Source: Amycolatopsis thermoflava N1165 (lineage in GTDB: Bacteria; Actinomycetota; Actinomycetes; Mycobacteriales; Pseudonocardiaceae). From it: a stretch of DNA of 64,000 nt. This document shows, piece after piece, positions 44,317 through 54,190 of this stretch (the first letter of the stretch is position 1; every line of letters starts with the position of its first letter). A program made the position numbers and the translations under genes. The DNA is taken from the NCBI RefSeq assembly GCF_000473265.1, contig NZ_KI421511.1, positions 3,323,560 through 3,387,559 of the forward strand, given 5' to 3'. The notes beneath the pieces are model-generated. The model saw only the letters and a program-made list of their open reading frames with translations. It ran no database searches and was not told the DNA's origin.

Positions 44317-44331
44317 CACTGTTGGACAGTG
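44317..44331. promoter_or_regulatory. CACTGT-N4-CAGTG palindrome near the first paaX
   Basis: CACTGTTGGACAGTG has perfect 6-bp arms around TGG. It lies 15 bp beyond the 3' end of the PaaX gene. The same pattern CACTGT-N4-CAGTG occurs at 56467-56481 upstream of the second PaaX gene. A shared PaaX-type operator is possible, but position beyond the 3' end is odd. Confidence 0.3.
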
Positions 44332-44345
44332 CACGGGAGCACGCG

Positions 44346-45341
44346 CTAGCCCCGCTCCGCCTCCGCGAGGCGACGCGCGGCCGCCGCCTGCTCGAACGGC
44401 GTGTCGCCGTGCGCGCGGCGGTCCCCGAGGGTGGCGAACAGCTCCGCGACCGTCGCCGAGTCGTGGTGGGACGCGTGCTCGGCCAGGTCGGGCGCCACCG
44501 ACCCGAGGATCTGCCGGAACCGGATCTCCGCGAGCGGGCCGAGCCGGTCGTAGATCTGCACGAACACCCGCTGCGCCCGCGCCCGGTCCCAGCCGGCGGG
44601 CAGCAGTTCGGCGGGCAGGTCCGGGTCCGTCTCCGGGAAGTGCCGCCAGTCCACGCGCAGCTCGGTCCGCATCCGCAGCGCCTGCTTCGGCCCGATGAGC
44701 CCGTCGTCGAGGCTCTGCAGCATCGGCTCGTAGCGGTCGGCGAACTCGCGGTACTCCCGCGCCAGCGGCTCCAGGTCGAACGCGGCGACGGGGCTGACCG
44801 GCCCGCCCGGCACCTCGGTCGACCGCAGCACGGTCGCCGTCGTGATGCCCAGCTCGCGCAGCACCTCCAGGGCCTCCTCGCCCGCGTCGTGCGGCGACAC
44901 CCACACCCCGTCGTACAGCGCGGCGAAGCGCAGGACCCGCAGCCGGGACCGCAGGTTGTTGCGCAGCGTCCGGTCCTGTTCGGGGACGGAGAACGCGACG
45001 ACCGTCCAGCGGCCGTCCCACTTCGGGGCGGTCGAGCCGAACGTCAGCATGCGGTGCGTGCGCTCGACGATCACTTCCGACGTGCGCGGCGGGATCCCGT
45101 ACGCGGTCGTCCGGCCCTGACGCGACACCGTGAGCAGCCCGCGCGCCGCGAGCCGCCGCATCGCCGCGCGGGCGCCGTCGGCGGTGACGTCGAAGTCCGC
45201 GAGCAGCCGGACCAGCGCGGTCGCCGGCACGTGCTCGTCCCGCCAGTACCAGAAGTCGCCCAGCAGCGACGTGAGCAGCAGCTGCGGTTCGGCGCCGTTC
45301 TGCGGGCGGGGCAGTGCGGCCCCCGGTTTCTTCGCGGTCAC
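44346..45341 (-). CDS. PaaX family transcriptional regulator
   Basis: 331 residues, GTG start. The N-terminal winged helix (LLTSLLGDFWYWRDEHVPAT, ARGLLTVSRQGRTTAYGI), the central WDGRWTVVAFSVPEQDRTLRNNL block and the C-terminal domain follow the PaaX layout. PaaX of E. coli represses phenylacetate genes and responds to phenylacetyl-CoA. Here it is divergent from the ABC importer/CoA-transferase operon, which suggests that it responds to a CoA thioester made by that pathway (inference). Confidence 0.9.
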   Translation of the reverse strand: MTAKKPGAALPRPQNGAEPQLLLTSLLGDFWYWRDEHVPATALVRLLADFDVTADGARAAMRRLAARGLLTVSRQGRTTAYGIPPRTSEVIVERTHRMLTFGSTAPKWDGRWTVVAFSVPEQDRTLRNNLRSRLRVLRFAALYDGVWVSPHDAGEEALEVLRELGITTATVLRSTEVPGGPVSPVAAFDLEPLAREYREFADRYEPMLQSLDDGLIGPKQALRMRTELRVDWRHFPETDPDLPAELLPAGWDRARAQRVFVQIYDRLGPLAEIRFRQILGSVAPDLAEHASHHDSATVAELFATLGDRRAHGDTPFEQAAAARRLAEAERG

Positions 45342-45458
45342 CGGCCCAGTCTCGCACAGGTCTTGAAATAGGCGACAGCTCGTGCGACGCTCGTCCTCAA
45401 CTTCGACAGCAACCCTCCTCGATCGCCTGGCAAGGCCCAACGCAGGGAGAAACACGCC

Positions 45459-46361
45459 ATGCGCCACACCCTCCGCCGTCCCCTCGTCCTCGCGGTGGCC
45501 GCGGTCCTGGCCCTCACCGGCTGCGGCCAGGCCTCGTCCGGTTCGGGTCCCGGCCCGGGCACCGCCGCCGTGCCCGCCCTGCACGACGCCCTGCCGCAGC
45601 AGGTCAAGGACTCCGGCGTGCTCAGATTCGCCGGCGACTCGCACCCGCCGTACCGGACCGTCGGCGCCGACGGCACCAGTGTCACCGGCATCGACAAGGA
45701 TTTCCAGGACGCGCTCGGCCGGGTGCTGGGCGTCCGCACCCAGACCGTGGTGGTCAGCAACCTCCCGGCCGCCCTGCAGGGCATGCTCAGCGGCCGCTAC
45801 GAGGCCTTCAACGGCCCGGTCAAGGCCACCGCCGAGCGCGAGCAGCAGTTCGACTCGATCACCTGGATGACCACCCGCACCTCCTACGTCGTGCCGGCCG
45901 GCTCCACCGCGGGCATCAAGACGGTGGACGACCTGTGCGGCAAGCGGGTCGCGGTGGTCAGCGCGAGCATCGTCGAGGAGCAGCTGAACAAGCTCTCCCA
46001 GTACTGCACCGGCGCCGGCCGCGCGCCCACCACCACGATCGGGCTGGCCGACACCAACGCGACGATGCTGGCCGCCCAGTCCGGCCGCGCGGACGCCGCC
46101 GGGATGACCCAGGCCGCCGCCATCGACGTCACCACCGCGCAGAAGGGCGCCTTCACCTACGTCACGCAGACCGAGGCGCAGGGGGCGACCGCCGACAACC
46201 TCGCGCTGCTCGTGCCCAAGACCAGCGGCCTCGGCCCGGTGCTGCGTGACGCGTACCAGGCCCTGTTCGACAGCGGCGAGTACCGCCAGATCATGCAGAA
46301 GTGGGGACTGACCGACGTCACGGTCGAGAAGCCGCTGCTCAACGTCGCCACGTCCCGCTGA
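45459..46361 (+). CDS. ABC transporter substrate-binding lipoprotein (polar amino acid type)
   Basis: 300 residues. A signal peptide with lipobox ALTGC (Cys22) anchors it to the membrane. The mature part is a family 3 solute-binding fold (GVLRFAGDSHPPYRTVGADG, FQDALGRVLG). These bind polar amino acids or related small acids. First gene of the operon, 118 bp from the divergent PaaX gene and 13 bp before the permease gene. Confidence 0.9.
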   Translation: MRHTLRRPLVLAVAAVLALTGCGQASSGSGPGPGTAAVPALHDALPQQVKDSGVLRFAGDSHPPYRTVGADGTSVTGIDKDFQDALGRVLGVRTQTVVVSNLPAALQGMLSGRYEAFNGPVKATAEREQQFDSITWMTTRTSYVVPAGSTAGIKTVDDLCGKRVAVVSASIVEEQLNKLSQYCTGAGRAPTTTIGLADTNATMLAAQSGRADAAGMTQAAAIDVTTAQKGAFTYVTQTEAQGATADNLALLVPKTSGLGPVLRDAYQALFDSGEYRQIMQKWGLTDVTVEKPLLNVATSR

Positions 46362-46374
46362 CCACGGAGAACCC

Positions 46375-47231
46375 ATGACAACCCTCACCGCGGCGCCGCC
46401 CGACGACGTCGCCACCGCGCGCCACCGGTTCCGGCCGTGGCGCTGGGTGGCCGGGATCGTCCTGGCCGTCGTCACCGCCCAGCTCGCCTGGTTCCTCATC
46501 GGCAACTCCCGCTTCCAGTGGGACGTCGTGGCCGAGTACCTGTTCGACCCGACCGTGCTCGCCGGGCTCGGCACGACCGTCCTGCTGGCGGTGGTGGCGA
46601 TGGTGATCGGCTCGCTGGTCGGCGGCCTGCTCGCCGCCGCACAGCTGAGCGACTTCCCGCCGCTGCGCTGGGCCGCGACCGTCTACATCGGAGTGTTCCG
46701 CGGCATCCCGCCGCTGGTGCAGCTGATCTTCTGGTTCAACCTGGCCTACCTGCTGCCGCGGCTGTCGATCGGCATCCCGTTCGGCCCGGTGTTCGCCTCC
46801 TGGGACGCCAACCTGGTGATCACCCCGCTCACCGCGGCGATCATCGGCCTGTCGCTGGTGGAGTCGGCCTACCTGGCCGAGATCATCCGCGCCGGGCTGC
46901 TCGGCGTCGACAGCGGGCAGCGCGACGCGGCCAGGGCGATGGGGTTCACGCCCGGCCAGACGTTCGTGCGCGTGGTGCTGCCGCAGGCGATGCGCACGAT
47001 CATCCCGCCCGCGGGCAGCCAGTTCATCAGCGTGCTCAAGGGCACCGCGCTGGTGTCGGTGATCGCGATGGCCGACCTGCTGCACTCGGTCCAGGTCATC
47101 TACAACCGCACGTACCAGATCGTGCCGATGCTCATCGTCGCGTGCCTGTGGTACCTGGCGGTGGTCACGTTGCTGACGATCGGCCAGCGCCGCCTGGAAC
47201 GGCACTTCAGCCGGGGACACGGGGGGCGGAA

Positions 47232-47235
<4 letters not shown>
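46375..47235 (+). CDS. ABC transporter permease (His/Glu/Gln/Arg/opine type)
   Basis: 286 residues with about five to six spans. The signature [22 protein letters not shown], ending in the loop before GFTP, is the EAA motif that contacts the ATPase. A single permease gene suggests a homodimer. Its stop overlaps the ATP-binding protein start (ATGA). Confidence 0.92.
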
Positions 47236-48013
<778 letters not shown>

Positions 48014-48017
<4 letters not shown>

Positions 48018-49147
48018 TCACCATCGCCTCGGTCGGGGACCTGATCCTCGACGAGCCGGACCCGGCGTCGTTCCTCGCGCCGTCCGCGGACCTGCTGCGC
48101 TCGGCCGACGTGACGATCGGGCACGTGGAGGTCCCGCACTCCACGACGACGGTCTCGCAGAGCACCGACGTGCCCGCCCCGCCCGCCGACCCGGCCGCGC
48201 TGACCGCACTGGCGGACGCCGGGTTCGACGTCGTCACGCTGGCAGGCAACCACATCTGCGACGCCGGCGACGTCGGCGTCGCGGACACCATCGCGCACTC
48301 GCGCGCCGCCGGGCTCGTCCCCACGGGCGCGGGGGCGAACCTCGACGAGGCGCGCAGGCCGGCGATCGTCGAGCGCGACGGGCTGCGGGTCGGCGTGCTG
48401 TCCTACAACTGCGTCGGCCCGCGGGAATCCTGGGCCACGTCGAAGAAGCCCGGCTGCGCCTACGTGCACGTGCTCACCCACTACGAGCTGGACCACGCGA
48501 GCCCCGGCGGGCCGCCGAAGATCTACACCTTCGCCGATCCGGACAGCCTGGACGCGATGGCCGACGACATCCGGGCGCTGCGCACGGACGCCGACATCGT
48601 GCTGGTGTCGCTGCACAAGGGCGTCGGGCACACCCCCGCCGCGGTCGCAATGTACGAGAAGCCGGTGGCCCGCGCGGCGATCGACGCGGGCGCCGACGCG
48701 GTGTTCGGGCACCACGCGCACATCATGCGCGGCATCGAGACCCACCGCGGCAAGCCGATCTTCCACGGGCTCGGCAACTTCGTCACCGTGACCCACGCGC
48801 TCACCCCGGGCACGGGCTCCAGCGCGGAACTGGAGGCGTGGTCGCAGCGGCGCAAGGAGCTGTACGGGTTCGCGCCCGATCCGCGGATGCCCGCCTACCC
48901 GTTCCACCCGGAAAGCCGCAACACGGCGATCGCCTGGCTGGGCTTCGACCGCGACGAGCTCGCCGAAGCGGGGTTCGTGCCGTGCTGGATCGACGAGCGC
49001 GGCGCCCCGGTCCCGTGCGGCGGCACGCCCGACGGCGACCGGGTGACCGGCTACATCGACGACATCACCCGGAGGGCCGACCTCAACGGGCGGTTCACGC
49101 CGCGCGGCGACCGGGTCCTGCTGGACGACATCGAAAGGACGTCATGA
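48014..49147 (+). CDS. CapA family (PGA_cap) protein
   Basis: 377 residues, GTG start. It has a metallophosphatase-like fold with the family motifs: SVGDLILDE at the N-terminus, [25 protein letters not shown] and [14 protein letters not shown]. The family is named after CapA/PgsA, needed for poly-gamma-glutamate capsules. This member has no signal peptide or membrane anchor, so it is likely cytosolic. It is embedded in an operon of uptake and CoA chemistry, with overlaps on both sides. It may act as a hydrolase on the imported compound, for example a gamma-glutamyl or phospho substrate (inference). Confidence 0.85.
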
Positions 49148-50382
49148 CCGACCAGCCGCTCGCCGGGCGCACCGTCATCGACCTGACCACGGCGCTGGCC
49201 GGCCCGTACGCGACGCTCCTGCTCGCCGGGCTCGGCGCCACGGTCATCAAGGTGGAGAACCCGTTCACCGGCGGGGACTCCTCCCGCAACAACGCGCCCT
49301 ACCTCGGCCGGGACGGGCTGTCGCTGACGCGGCGCGGCGAGGACGACATGTCGGTGTCGATGCTCGTCCGCGGCCGCAACAAGCTCAGCGTCACCCTGAA
49401 CCTGAAGAACCCGCGCGCGAAGGCGGTCTTCGCCGACCTGGTGCGCGACGCCGACGTGCTGGTGGAGAACTACAGCCCGGGCGTGACGCACCGGCTCGGC
49501 ATCGACTACCCGGCGGTGCGGGAGCTGAACCCGCGCCTGGTCTACACCTCGATCAGCGGGTTCGGCGCGCAAGGCGGTCCCGGATCGGGCAAGGCGATGG
49601 ACTCGATCATCCAGGCGCTGAGCGGCGTGATGATGACCGCGGGCGAGCCGGACGAAGGCCCGGTGCGGTTCGGGCTGCCGGTCGGCGACATGCTGGCGCC
49701 GCTGTTCGCGGTGATCGGGACCGTGTCGGCGCTGATGCAGGCCGAGCACACCGGCGAGGGGCAGCACGTCGACGTGTCGATGCTCGGCGCGCTGACCTCG
49801 CTGGTGGCGTGCGAGCCGTTCGACGCCTTCGAGGCGGTCGGGCTGCCGCAGCGCACCGGGTCGATGGTGCCGCGGCTCGCGCCGTTCGGGATCCTGCCCG
49901 CCGCAGACGGTCACGTCGCCCTGTGCGCGCCGACCGACGCGTTCGCGCACGGCGTGCTGCGGGCGATCGGGCGCGCGGACCTGGTCGAGGACGGCCGGTT
50001 CCACAGCCGGGACCAGCGCGTACGGCACGCCGACGAGCTGCACGACCTGATCCGCGAGTGGTGCTCGTCGCGCCCGGTCGCCGAGGTGGTCGACGCGTTC
50101 GCCGCACACGGCGTGCCCGCGGCGCCGGTGCGGGAACCGCGGGAGGCGGTGCGTGATCCACTCGTGCGGCAGCGCGAGGAAGTGGTGCCGCTCGCCCACC
50201 CCCGGCACGGCGCGGTCGCCGACCTGTCCGCGACCGGCATCCCGATCCGGTTCTCCGGCGCCCGCGCGGGTTTCGACCGCCCGGCGCCCGCGCTCGGTGA
50301 GCACAACGACCAGGTGTACCGGGAGCGGCTGGGGTACAGCGCCGAACAGCTCGCGGAACTGGCCGCCGACGCGGTGATCTGA
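49144..50382 (+). CDS. CaiB/BaiF family CoA-transferase
   Basis: 412 residues. The family N-terminus LAGRTVIDLTTALAGPYAT and the nucleophilic Asp153 in GKAMDSIIQALSG are visible. Class III CoA-transferases move CoA between carboxylic acids, such as carnitine/crotonobetaine or 2-hydroxyacids. It overlaps its neighbours by four and one bases, between the CapA-like gene and the dehydratase-like pair. It probably activates the imported acid as its CoA ester for the next two proteins, as happens in 2-hydroxyacyl-CoA dehydratase systems. Confidence 0.92.
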   Translation: MTDQPLAGRTVIDLTTALAGPYATLLLAGLGATVIKVENPFTGGDSSRNNAPYLGRDGLSLTRRGEDDMSVSMLVRGRNKLSVTLNLKNPRAKAVFADLVRDADVLVENYSPGVTHRLGIDYPAVRELNPRLVYTSISGFGAQGGPGSGKAMDSIIQALSGVMMTAGEPDEGPVRFGLPVGDMLAPLFAVIGTVSALMQAEHTGEGQHVDVSMLGALTSLVACEPFDAFEAVGLPQRTGSMVPRLAPFGILPAADGHVALCAPTDAFAHGVLRAIGRADLVEDGRFHSRDQRVRHADELHDLIREWCSSRPVAEVVDAFAAHGVPAAPVREPREAVRDPLVRQREEVVPLAHPRHGAVADLSATGIPIRFSGARAGFDRPAPALGEHNDQVYRERLGYSAEQLAELAADAVI

Positions 50383-51395
50383 TGGGCGCGGTGATCGGAT
50401 ACGTGGGCGCGGACGTCCCGGTGGAGCTGATCACCGCGGCCGGGGCGCGCCCGGTGCGGCTGGCCGGGCGGCCGGACGCGGACCGGACGCTGGGTGACCG
50501 GTACCTGGGCCGCGGCCTCGACCCGGCGGCGCGGTCGCTGCTGTCCCGGTTGCTGGCCGGGGAGTTCGGCAGGCTGGACGGGCTCGTGGTGTCCCGCGAC
50601 TGCGAAGCGTCGCTGCGGGTGTTCTACGCGCTGCGCGAGCTGCGGCGGGTGGAGCCGGCGGTGGCGCTGCCGCCGGTGCACCTGGTCGACGTGCTGCACC
50701 TGCCGCACCGCACGACGACGCGGTACGTGCTGGCGAAGGTCCGGCAGCTGCGGGCGACGCTGGAATCGTGGACGGGCTCGCTGATCACCGACGCGGCGCT
50801 GGCCGAGGCGATCACCGCGCACGACCGGTTGCGGTCCCTGTTCGCCGAACTGGCAACCCTGCGCAGGCAGGGGCGGATCAGCGGCACCCGGGCACTGTCC
50901 ATTGTGGCTGAAACGACGGCGTTGCCGGTGACCGCGGCCATCGAGCTGCTGGAGTCGGTGCTCGCCGAGGACCACGCCCCGGTGCCGGGGCTGCGGGTGT
51001 TCCTCACCGGCAGCGGCCACGACGGCCCGGAGGTGTACGAGGCGCTGGAGGAGGCGGGGTTGCTGATCGTCGGCGAGGACCACGACTGGGGTGATCTGCT
51101 GTGGCAGCGGCGGGTCGGTGCGCCGACCGAGCTGGCGCTGGCCGAGCGCTACCAGCACAACGGCCCGTCCGCCCCGCGCGCGTCGATCCGCGCCCGCGCC
51201 GCACACACGGCCGCCGCGGCGCGGGAGTGCGGAGCGCAGGCGCTGGTCTCTTACGTCCGCGAGCACGACGACGCGCCGCCGTGGGACTACCCGGCCCAGC
51301 GCGAAGCGACCGGGTTGCCCGCGGTCCTGCTCGAACGGCAGCCCTACGGTGGCCTCACCCCCGAAGCCCGCACCGCGATCAAGGAACTCTCGTGA
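50382..51395 (+). CDS. 2-hydroxyacyl-CoA dehydratase-like subunit (beta/D type), cysteine-poor
   Basis: 337 residues. The N-terminal GYVGADVPVELITAAGARPV, the following RLAGRP, and the C-terminal GLPAVLLERQPYGGLTPEA match the HgdB/BcrC fold. Known members bind a [4Fe-4S] cluster through conserved cysteines. Only two Cys are present (74 and 283). Neither of the usual positions after YL (here YLGRGLDP) nor before the C-terminal helix (here HDDAPPWD) has a Cys. It starts by a one-base overlap with the CoA-transferase gene. It may dehydrate, or only bind, the CoA ester. Confidence 0.75.
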   Translation: MGAVIGYVGADVPVELITAAGARPVRLAGRPDADRTLGDRYLGRGLDPAARSLLSRLLAGEFGRLDGLVVSRDCEASLRVFYALRELRRVEPAVALPPVHLVDVLHLPHRTTTRYVLAKVRQLRATLESWTGSLITDAALAEAITAHDRLRSLFAELATLRRQGRISGTRALSIVAETTALPVTAAIELLESVLAEDHAPVPGLRVFLTGSGHDGPEVYEALEEAGLLIVGEDHDWGDLLWQRRVGAPTELALAERYQHNGPSAPRASIRARAAHTAAAARECGAQALVSYVREHDDAPPWDYPAQREATGLPAVLLERQPYGGLTPEARTAIKELS

Positions 51396-52621
51396 CCCGC
51401 CTCGCCTCCGCGTCCGCCGCCACCGCCTACCAGAAGGAGTGGTTCGCCGGCCTGCGCGCGCACGACGGGCCGCTGGCGCTGGTCAACGCCGACGCGCCGC
51501 AGGAGATCTTCCGCGCCATGGGCATCCCGTACGTGGTGAACCAGTGGTGGGCCTCGATCGTCGCGGCGAAGCGGCGCACCCAGGACTACCTCGCGCTGCT
51601 GCGGGAGCGCGGCTATCCGGACTACGTGGAGCAGTACAGCTCGACGTCGCTGGCTTCGCTGTTCGACCCCGATCCGGCGAACGCGCCGTGGGGTGGCCTG
51701 CCGCGGCCGTCCATCGTGCTCGCCGAGACCACGGGCGACGCGTCGCGGAAGATCTTCGACGTCTGGGACGCCCAGCCGGGCATCACGTTCTACCCGTTGG
51801 AGAGCGCGGCCGCGGACGACGTGCCGGTGCGCTGGTGGGAGCTGATGCCGCGGCGCTGGGAGGAGGCGATCGGCAGCGACCGGCTCGACCTGATGGTCGG
51901 CGAGCTGGAGGGGCTGATCCGGTTCCTGGAACAGACCACCGGGCGGGTGTTCTCGGAAACCCGCTTCCGGGAGGTGATGGCGCTGGTCAACGAGCAGCAG
52001 GAGTGGAACCGGCGCACCAGGGACCTGATCGCGGCGGCGCGGCCGTGCCCGCTCGCGGTGACCGACAGCATCCCGAGCGTCATGGTGCCGCAGTGGCACC
52101 GCGGCACGGAATGGGCACGCGACGCGGCCCGCGCCTTCCACGACGAGGTCGCGGCACGCATCGACGCGGGCGCGGCGGTGTGCGAGGACGAACGCGTCCG
52201 TCTGATGTGGATCGGCCGCGGGTTGTGGTTCGACCTGGATTTCTACCGCCGCTTCCAGGAAAGTCACGGCGCGGTGTTCGTGTGGTCGATGTACCTGGCG
52301 ATCGCGGCCGACGGGTACCTGCGCTACGGCGACGACCCGTTGCGGGCGCTGGCGGCGCGCTTCGCCGCGTTCTCCGACCAGCTGTACACGCCGCCGTGGT
52401 CGGCCGAGTGGTACGTGAAGGAGGCCCGCAACCACGGCGTGGACGGCGTGGTGCACCTGGTCTCCGACGACGCACGCGGCGGCTACTTCACGACGCGCGC
52501 CCTCCGGGCGGCGGGCATCCCGGTGCTGGAGCTGCACGCGGACAACGTCGACGCACGACAGGCCTCGCCCGAGGCGATCAGCGCCGTGGTGCGCGACTGG
52601 CTGGACCGTGAGGTGTGCTGA
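51392..52621 (+). CDS. 2-hydroxyacyl-CoA dehydratase-like subunit (alpha type), cysteine-poor
   Basis: 409 residues, GTG start in a GTGA overlap. It shares the dehydratase fold (MGIPYVVNQWWASIVAAK, then LPRPSIVLAETTGD, and the C-terminal GVDGVVHLVSDD followed by GIPVLELHADN). The cysteine normally found in the GY-x-D-x-CSY segment is absent (GYPDYVEQYSST), and so is the one in the C-terminal VVHxxxxxC segment (LVSDDARGG). Cys are only at 219, 264 and 409. No activator ATPase (HgdC type) gene is near. Last gene of the seven-gene operon. Confidence 0.75.
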   Translation: MTRLASASAATAYQKEWFAGLRAHDGPLALVNADAPQEIFRAMGIPYVVNQWWASIVAAKRRTQDYLALLRERGYPDYVEQYSSTSLASLFDPDPANAPWGGLPRPSIVLAETTGDASRKIFDVWDAQPGITFYPLESAAADDVPVRWWELMPRRWEEAIGSDRLDLMVGELEGLIRFLEQTTGRVFSETRFREVMALVNEQQEWNRRTRDLIAAARPCPLAVTDSIPSVMVPQWHRGTEWARDAARAFHDEVAARIDAGAAVCEDERVRLMWIGRGLWFDLDFYRRFQESHGAVFVWSMYLAIAADGYLRYGDDPLRALAARFAAFSDQLYTPPWSAEWYVKEARNHGVDGVVHLVSDDARGGYFTTRALRAAGIPVLELHADNVDARQASPEAISAVVRDWLDREVC

Positions 52622-52744
52622 CCTGCCCGCGGCGCTCGCCCAAGCGACCAGCACAACCCTCGACCCCCACGGCGCCCGGCGGCAGGCGCCTCCCCGGGCG
52701 ATCAGCAGCACTGGCGGCGCGCAGCGTCCGCGATGGGCTGAACA

Positions 52745-54190
52745 ATGACGTCCGCTGAACCACCGTCGATGCCCGCGGTGCTCGGTGGCGCGCTGGTGGC
52801 CTTGTTCGCCGCGTCGCTGACCAACACCATCGCGGGCATCGCGCTGCCGACGATCGCCGGGGAGCTGGGCGGGCAGGACAAAGTGGCGTGGGTGGCGAGC
52901 GCGGCGCTGCTGACCATGACGGCCGCGACCCCGTTGTGGGGCAAGGGCGCCGACCGGCGGGGCCCGCGTCCGCTGCTGCTGGCGGCGATCGCGGTGTTCG
53001 TGGCCGGGTCGCTCATCGCGGGCACGGCGTCGGCGATGGGCTGGCTGATCACCGGCCGCGCGGTGCAGGGCGCCGGGGCGGGCGGGATCCTCGCGTTGTC
53101 GAACGCGCTGGTGGCCGGGCTGGTCCCGGCGCGCGAGCGCGGCCGGTACACCGGGTGGTTCGGCATGTCGTTCGGCGTCGCCTCGGTTGCCGGGCCGCTC
53201 GCCGGTGGGCTGGTGGTCGGCGCGTGGGGCTGGCGGTGGTGCTTCCTGGGCGTGGTGCCGATCGCCGCGGTGGCGGCGGTTCTCGTCCGGCTGGCGCCCC
53301 ACCGGCAGCCACCTCCATCCCGCGCGCCAGTGGACTACGCGGGCGCCGCGCTGCTCACGGGTGCACTCGGCGGCCTGGTGTTGCTGTTGTCCGCCGCGGG
53401 CACGGCGCGGCCGTGGTTGTCCTGGCCGAACCTCGTGCTGGCCCTGGTGGTCGTGGGCCTGGGGGTCGCGGCCCTCGCCCGGGAGCTGCGGGCGGCAGAC
53501 CCGATCCTGCCGCCCCGGCTGTTCCGCGTGCCGTCGTTCGCCGCGGCGGTCGGCGCGAGTTTCCTGCTGGGTGCGGTGATGTTCGGCGGCATCATCTACC
53601 TGCCGCAGTACCTGCAGGTGGTGCGCGGGCACGACGCGGTCGGCGCCGGCCTGCTGATGCTGCCCCAGATCGGTACCATGATCCTGGCGTCGGTGCTGAC
53701 CGGGCGGCGGATCGTCGCGTCCGGCCGGTGGAAGGTGTTCCCCGCGGCGGGCTGCGCGTTGCTGGTGGCGGGCCTGGTGATGCTCGCCCCGCTGACGCCG
53801 GCCACCTCCCCCTGGTGGCTCGCCGCCGCGATGGCGGTGCTCGGCGCGGGAACCGGGATGGCGCAACAGGTTCTGGTGCTGGCGGCGCAGAACGCGGTCG
53901 GTCCCGGTGACCTGGGGGTGGCCGGGTCGGCCGCCACGTTCGCCCGCTCCCTCGGTGGCGCGGTCGGTGTGGCGGCCTTCGGCTCGGTGATCGCGTCCCG
54001 CCTCCGCGACGGGCTGCCGGGCGATCTGCTCGGCACTCCCGAACAGATCGCCCGGCTCCCGGCCGCCCTGGCGGAGGCGGTGCACCTGACCTACACGAGC
54101 GGGCTGCGGCTCGCGTTCGTCGCCGCGATCCCGCTGGCGCTGCTGGCCTTCGCCGCGGTGGTCACCGTCCGGGAGACACCGTTGCGGTGA
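52745..54190 (+). CDS. MFS transporter, DHA2 (14-span) drug-efflux type
   Basis: 481 residues with 13-14 hydrophobic segments. GKGADRRGPRP is the loop 2-3 motif and GAGAGGILALSNALVAGLVP resembles motif C of drug:H+ antiporters. It is of the EmrB/QacA type and probably exports toxic compounds. The ATG at 52745 lacks a clear ribosome site. Its 3' end overlaps the convergent hydrolase gene by 29 bp. The gap 52622-52744 shows no recognisable element. Confidence 0.88.
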   Translation: MTSAEPPSMPAVLGGALVALFAASLTNTIAGIALPTIAGELGGQDKVAWVASAALLTMTAATPLWGKGADRRGPRPLLLAAIAVFVAGSLIAGTASAMGWLITGRAVQGAGAGGILALSNALVAGLVPARERGRYTGWFGMSFGVASVAGPLAGGLVVGAWGWRWCFLGVVPIAAVAAVLVRLAPHRQPPPSRAPVDYAGAALLTGALGGLVLLLSAAGTARPWLSWPNLVLALVVVGLGVAALARELRAADPILPPRLFRVPSFAAAVGASFLLGAVMFGGIIYLPQYLQVVRGHDAVGAGLLMLPQIGTMILASVLTGRRIVASGRWKVFPAAGCALLVAGLVMLAPLTPATSPWWLAAAMAVLGAGTGMAQQVLVLAAQNAVGPGDLGVAGSAATFARSLGGAVGVAAFGSVIASRLRDGLPGDLLGTPEQIARLPAALAEAVHLTYTSGLRLAFVAAIPLALLAFAAVVTVRETPLR

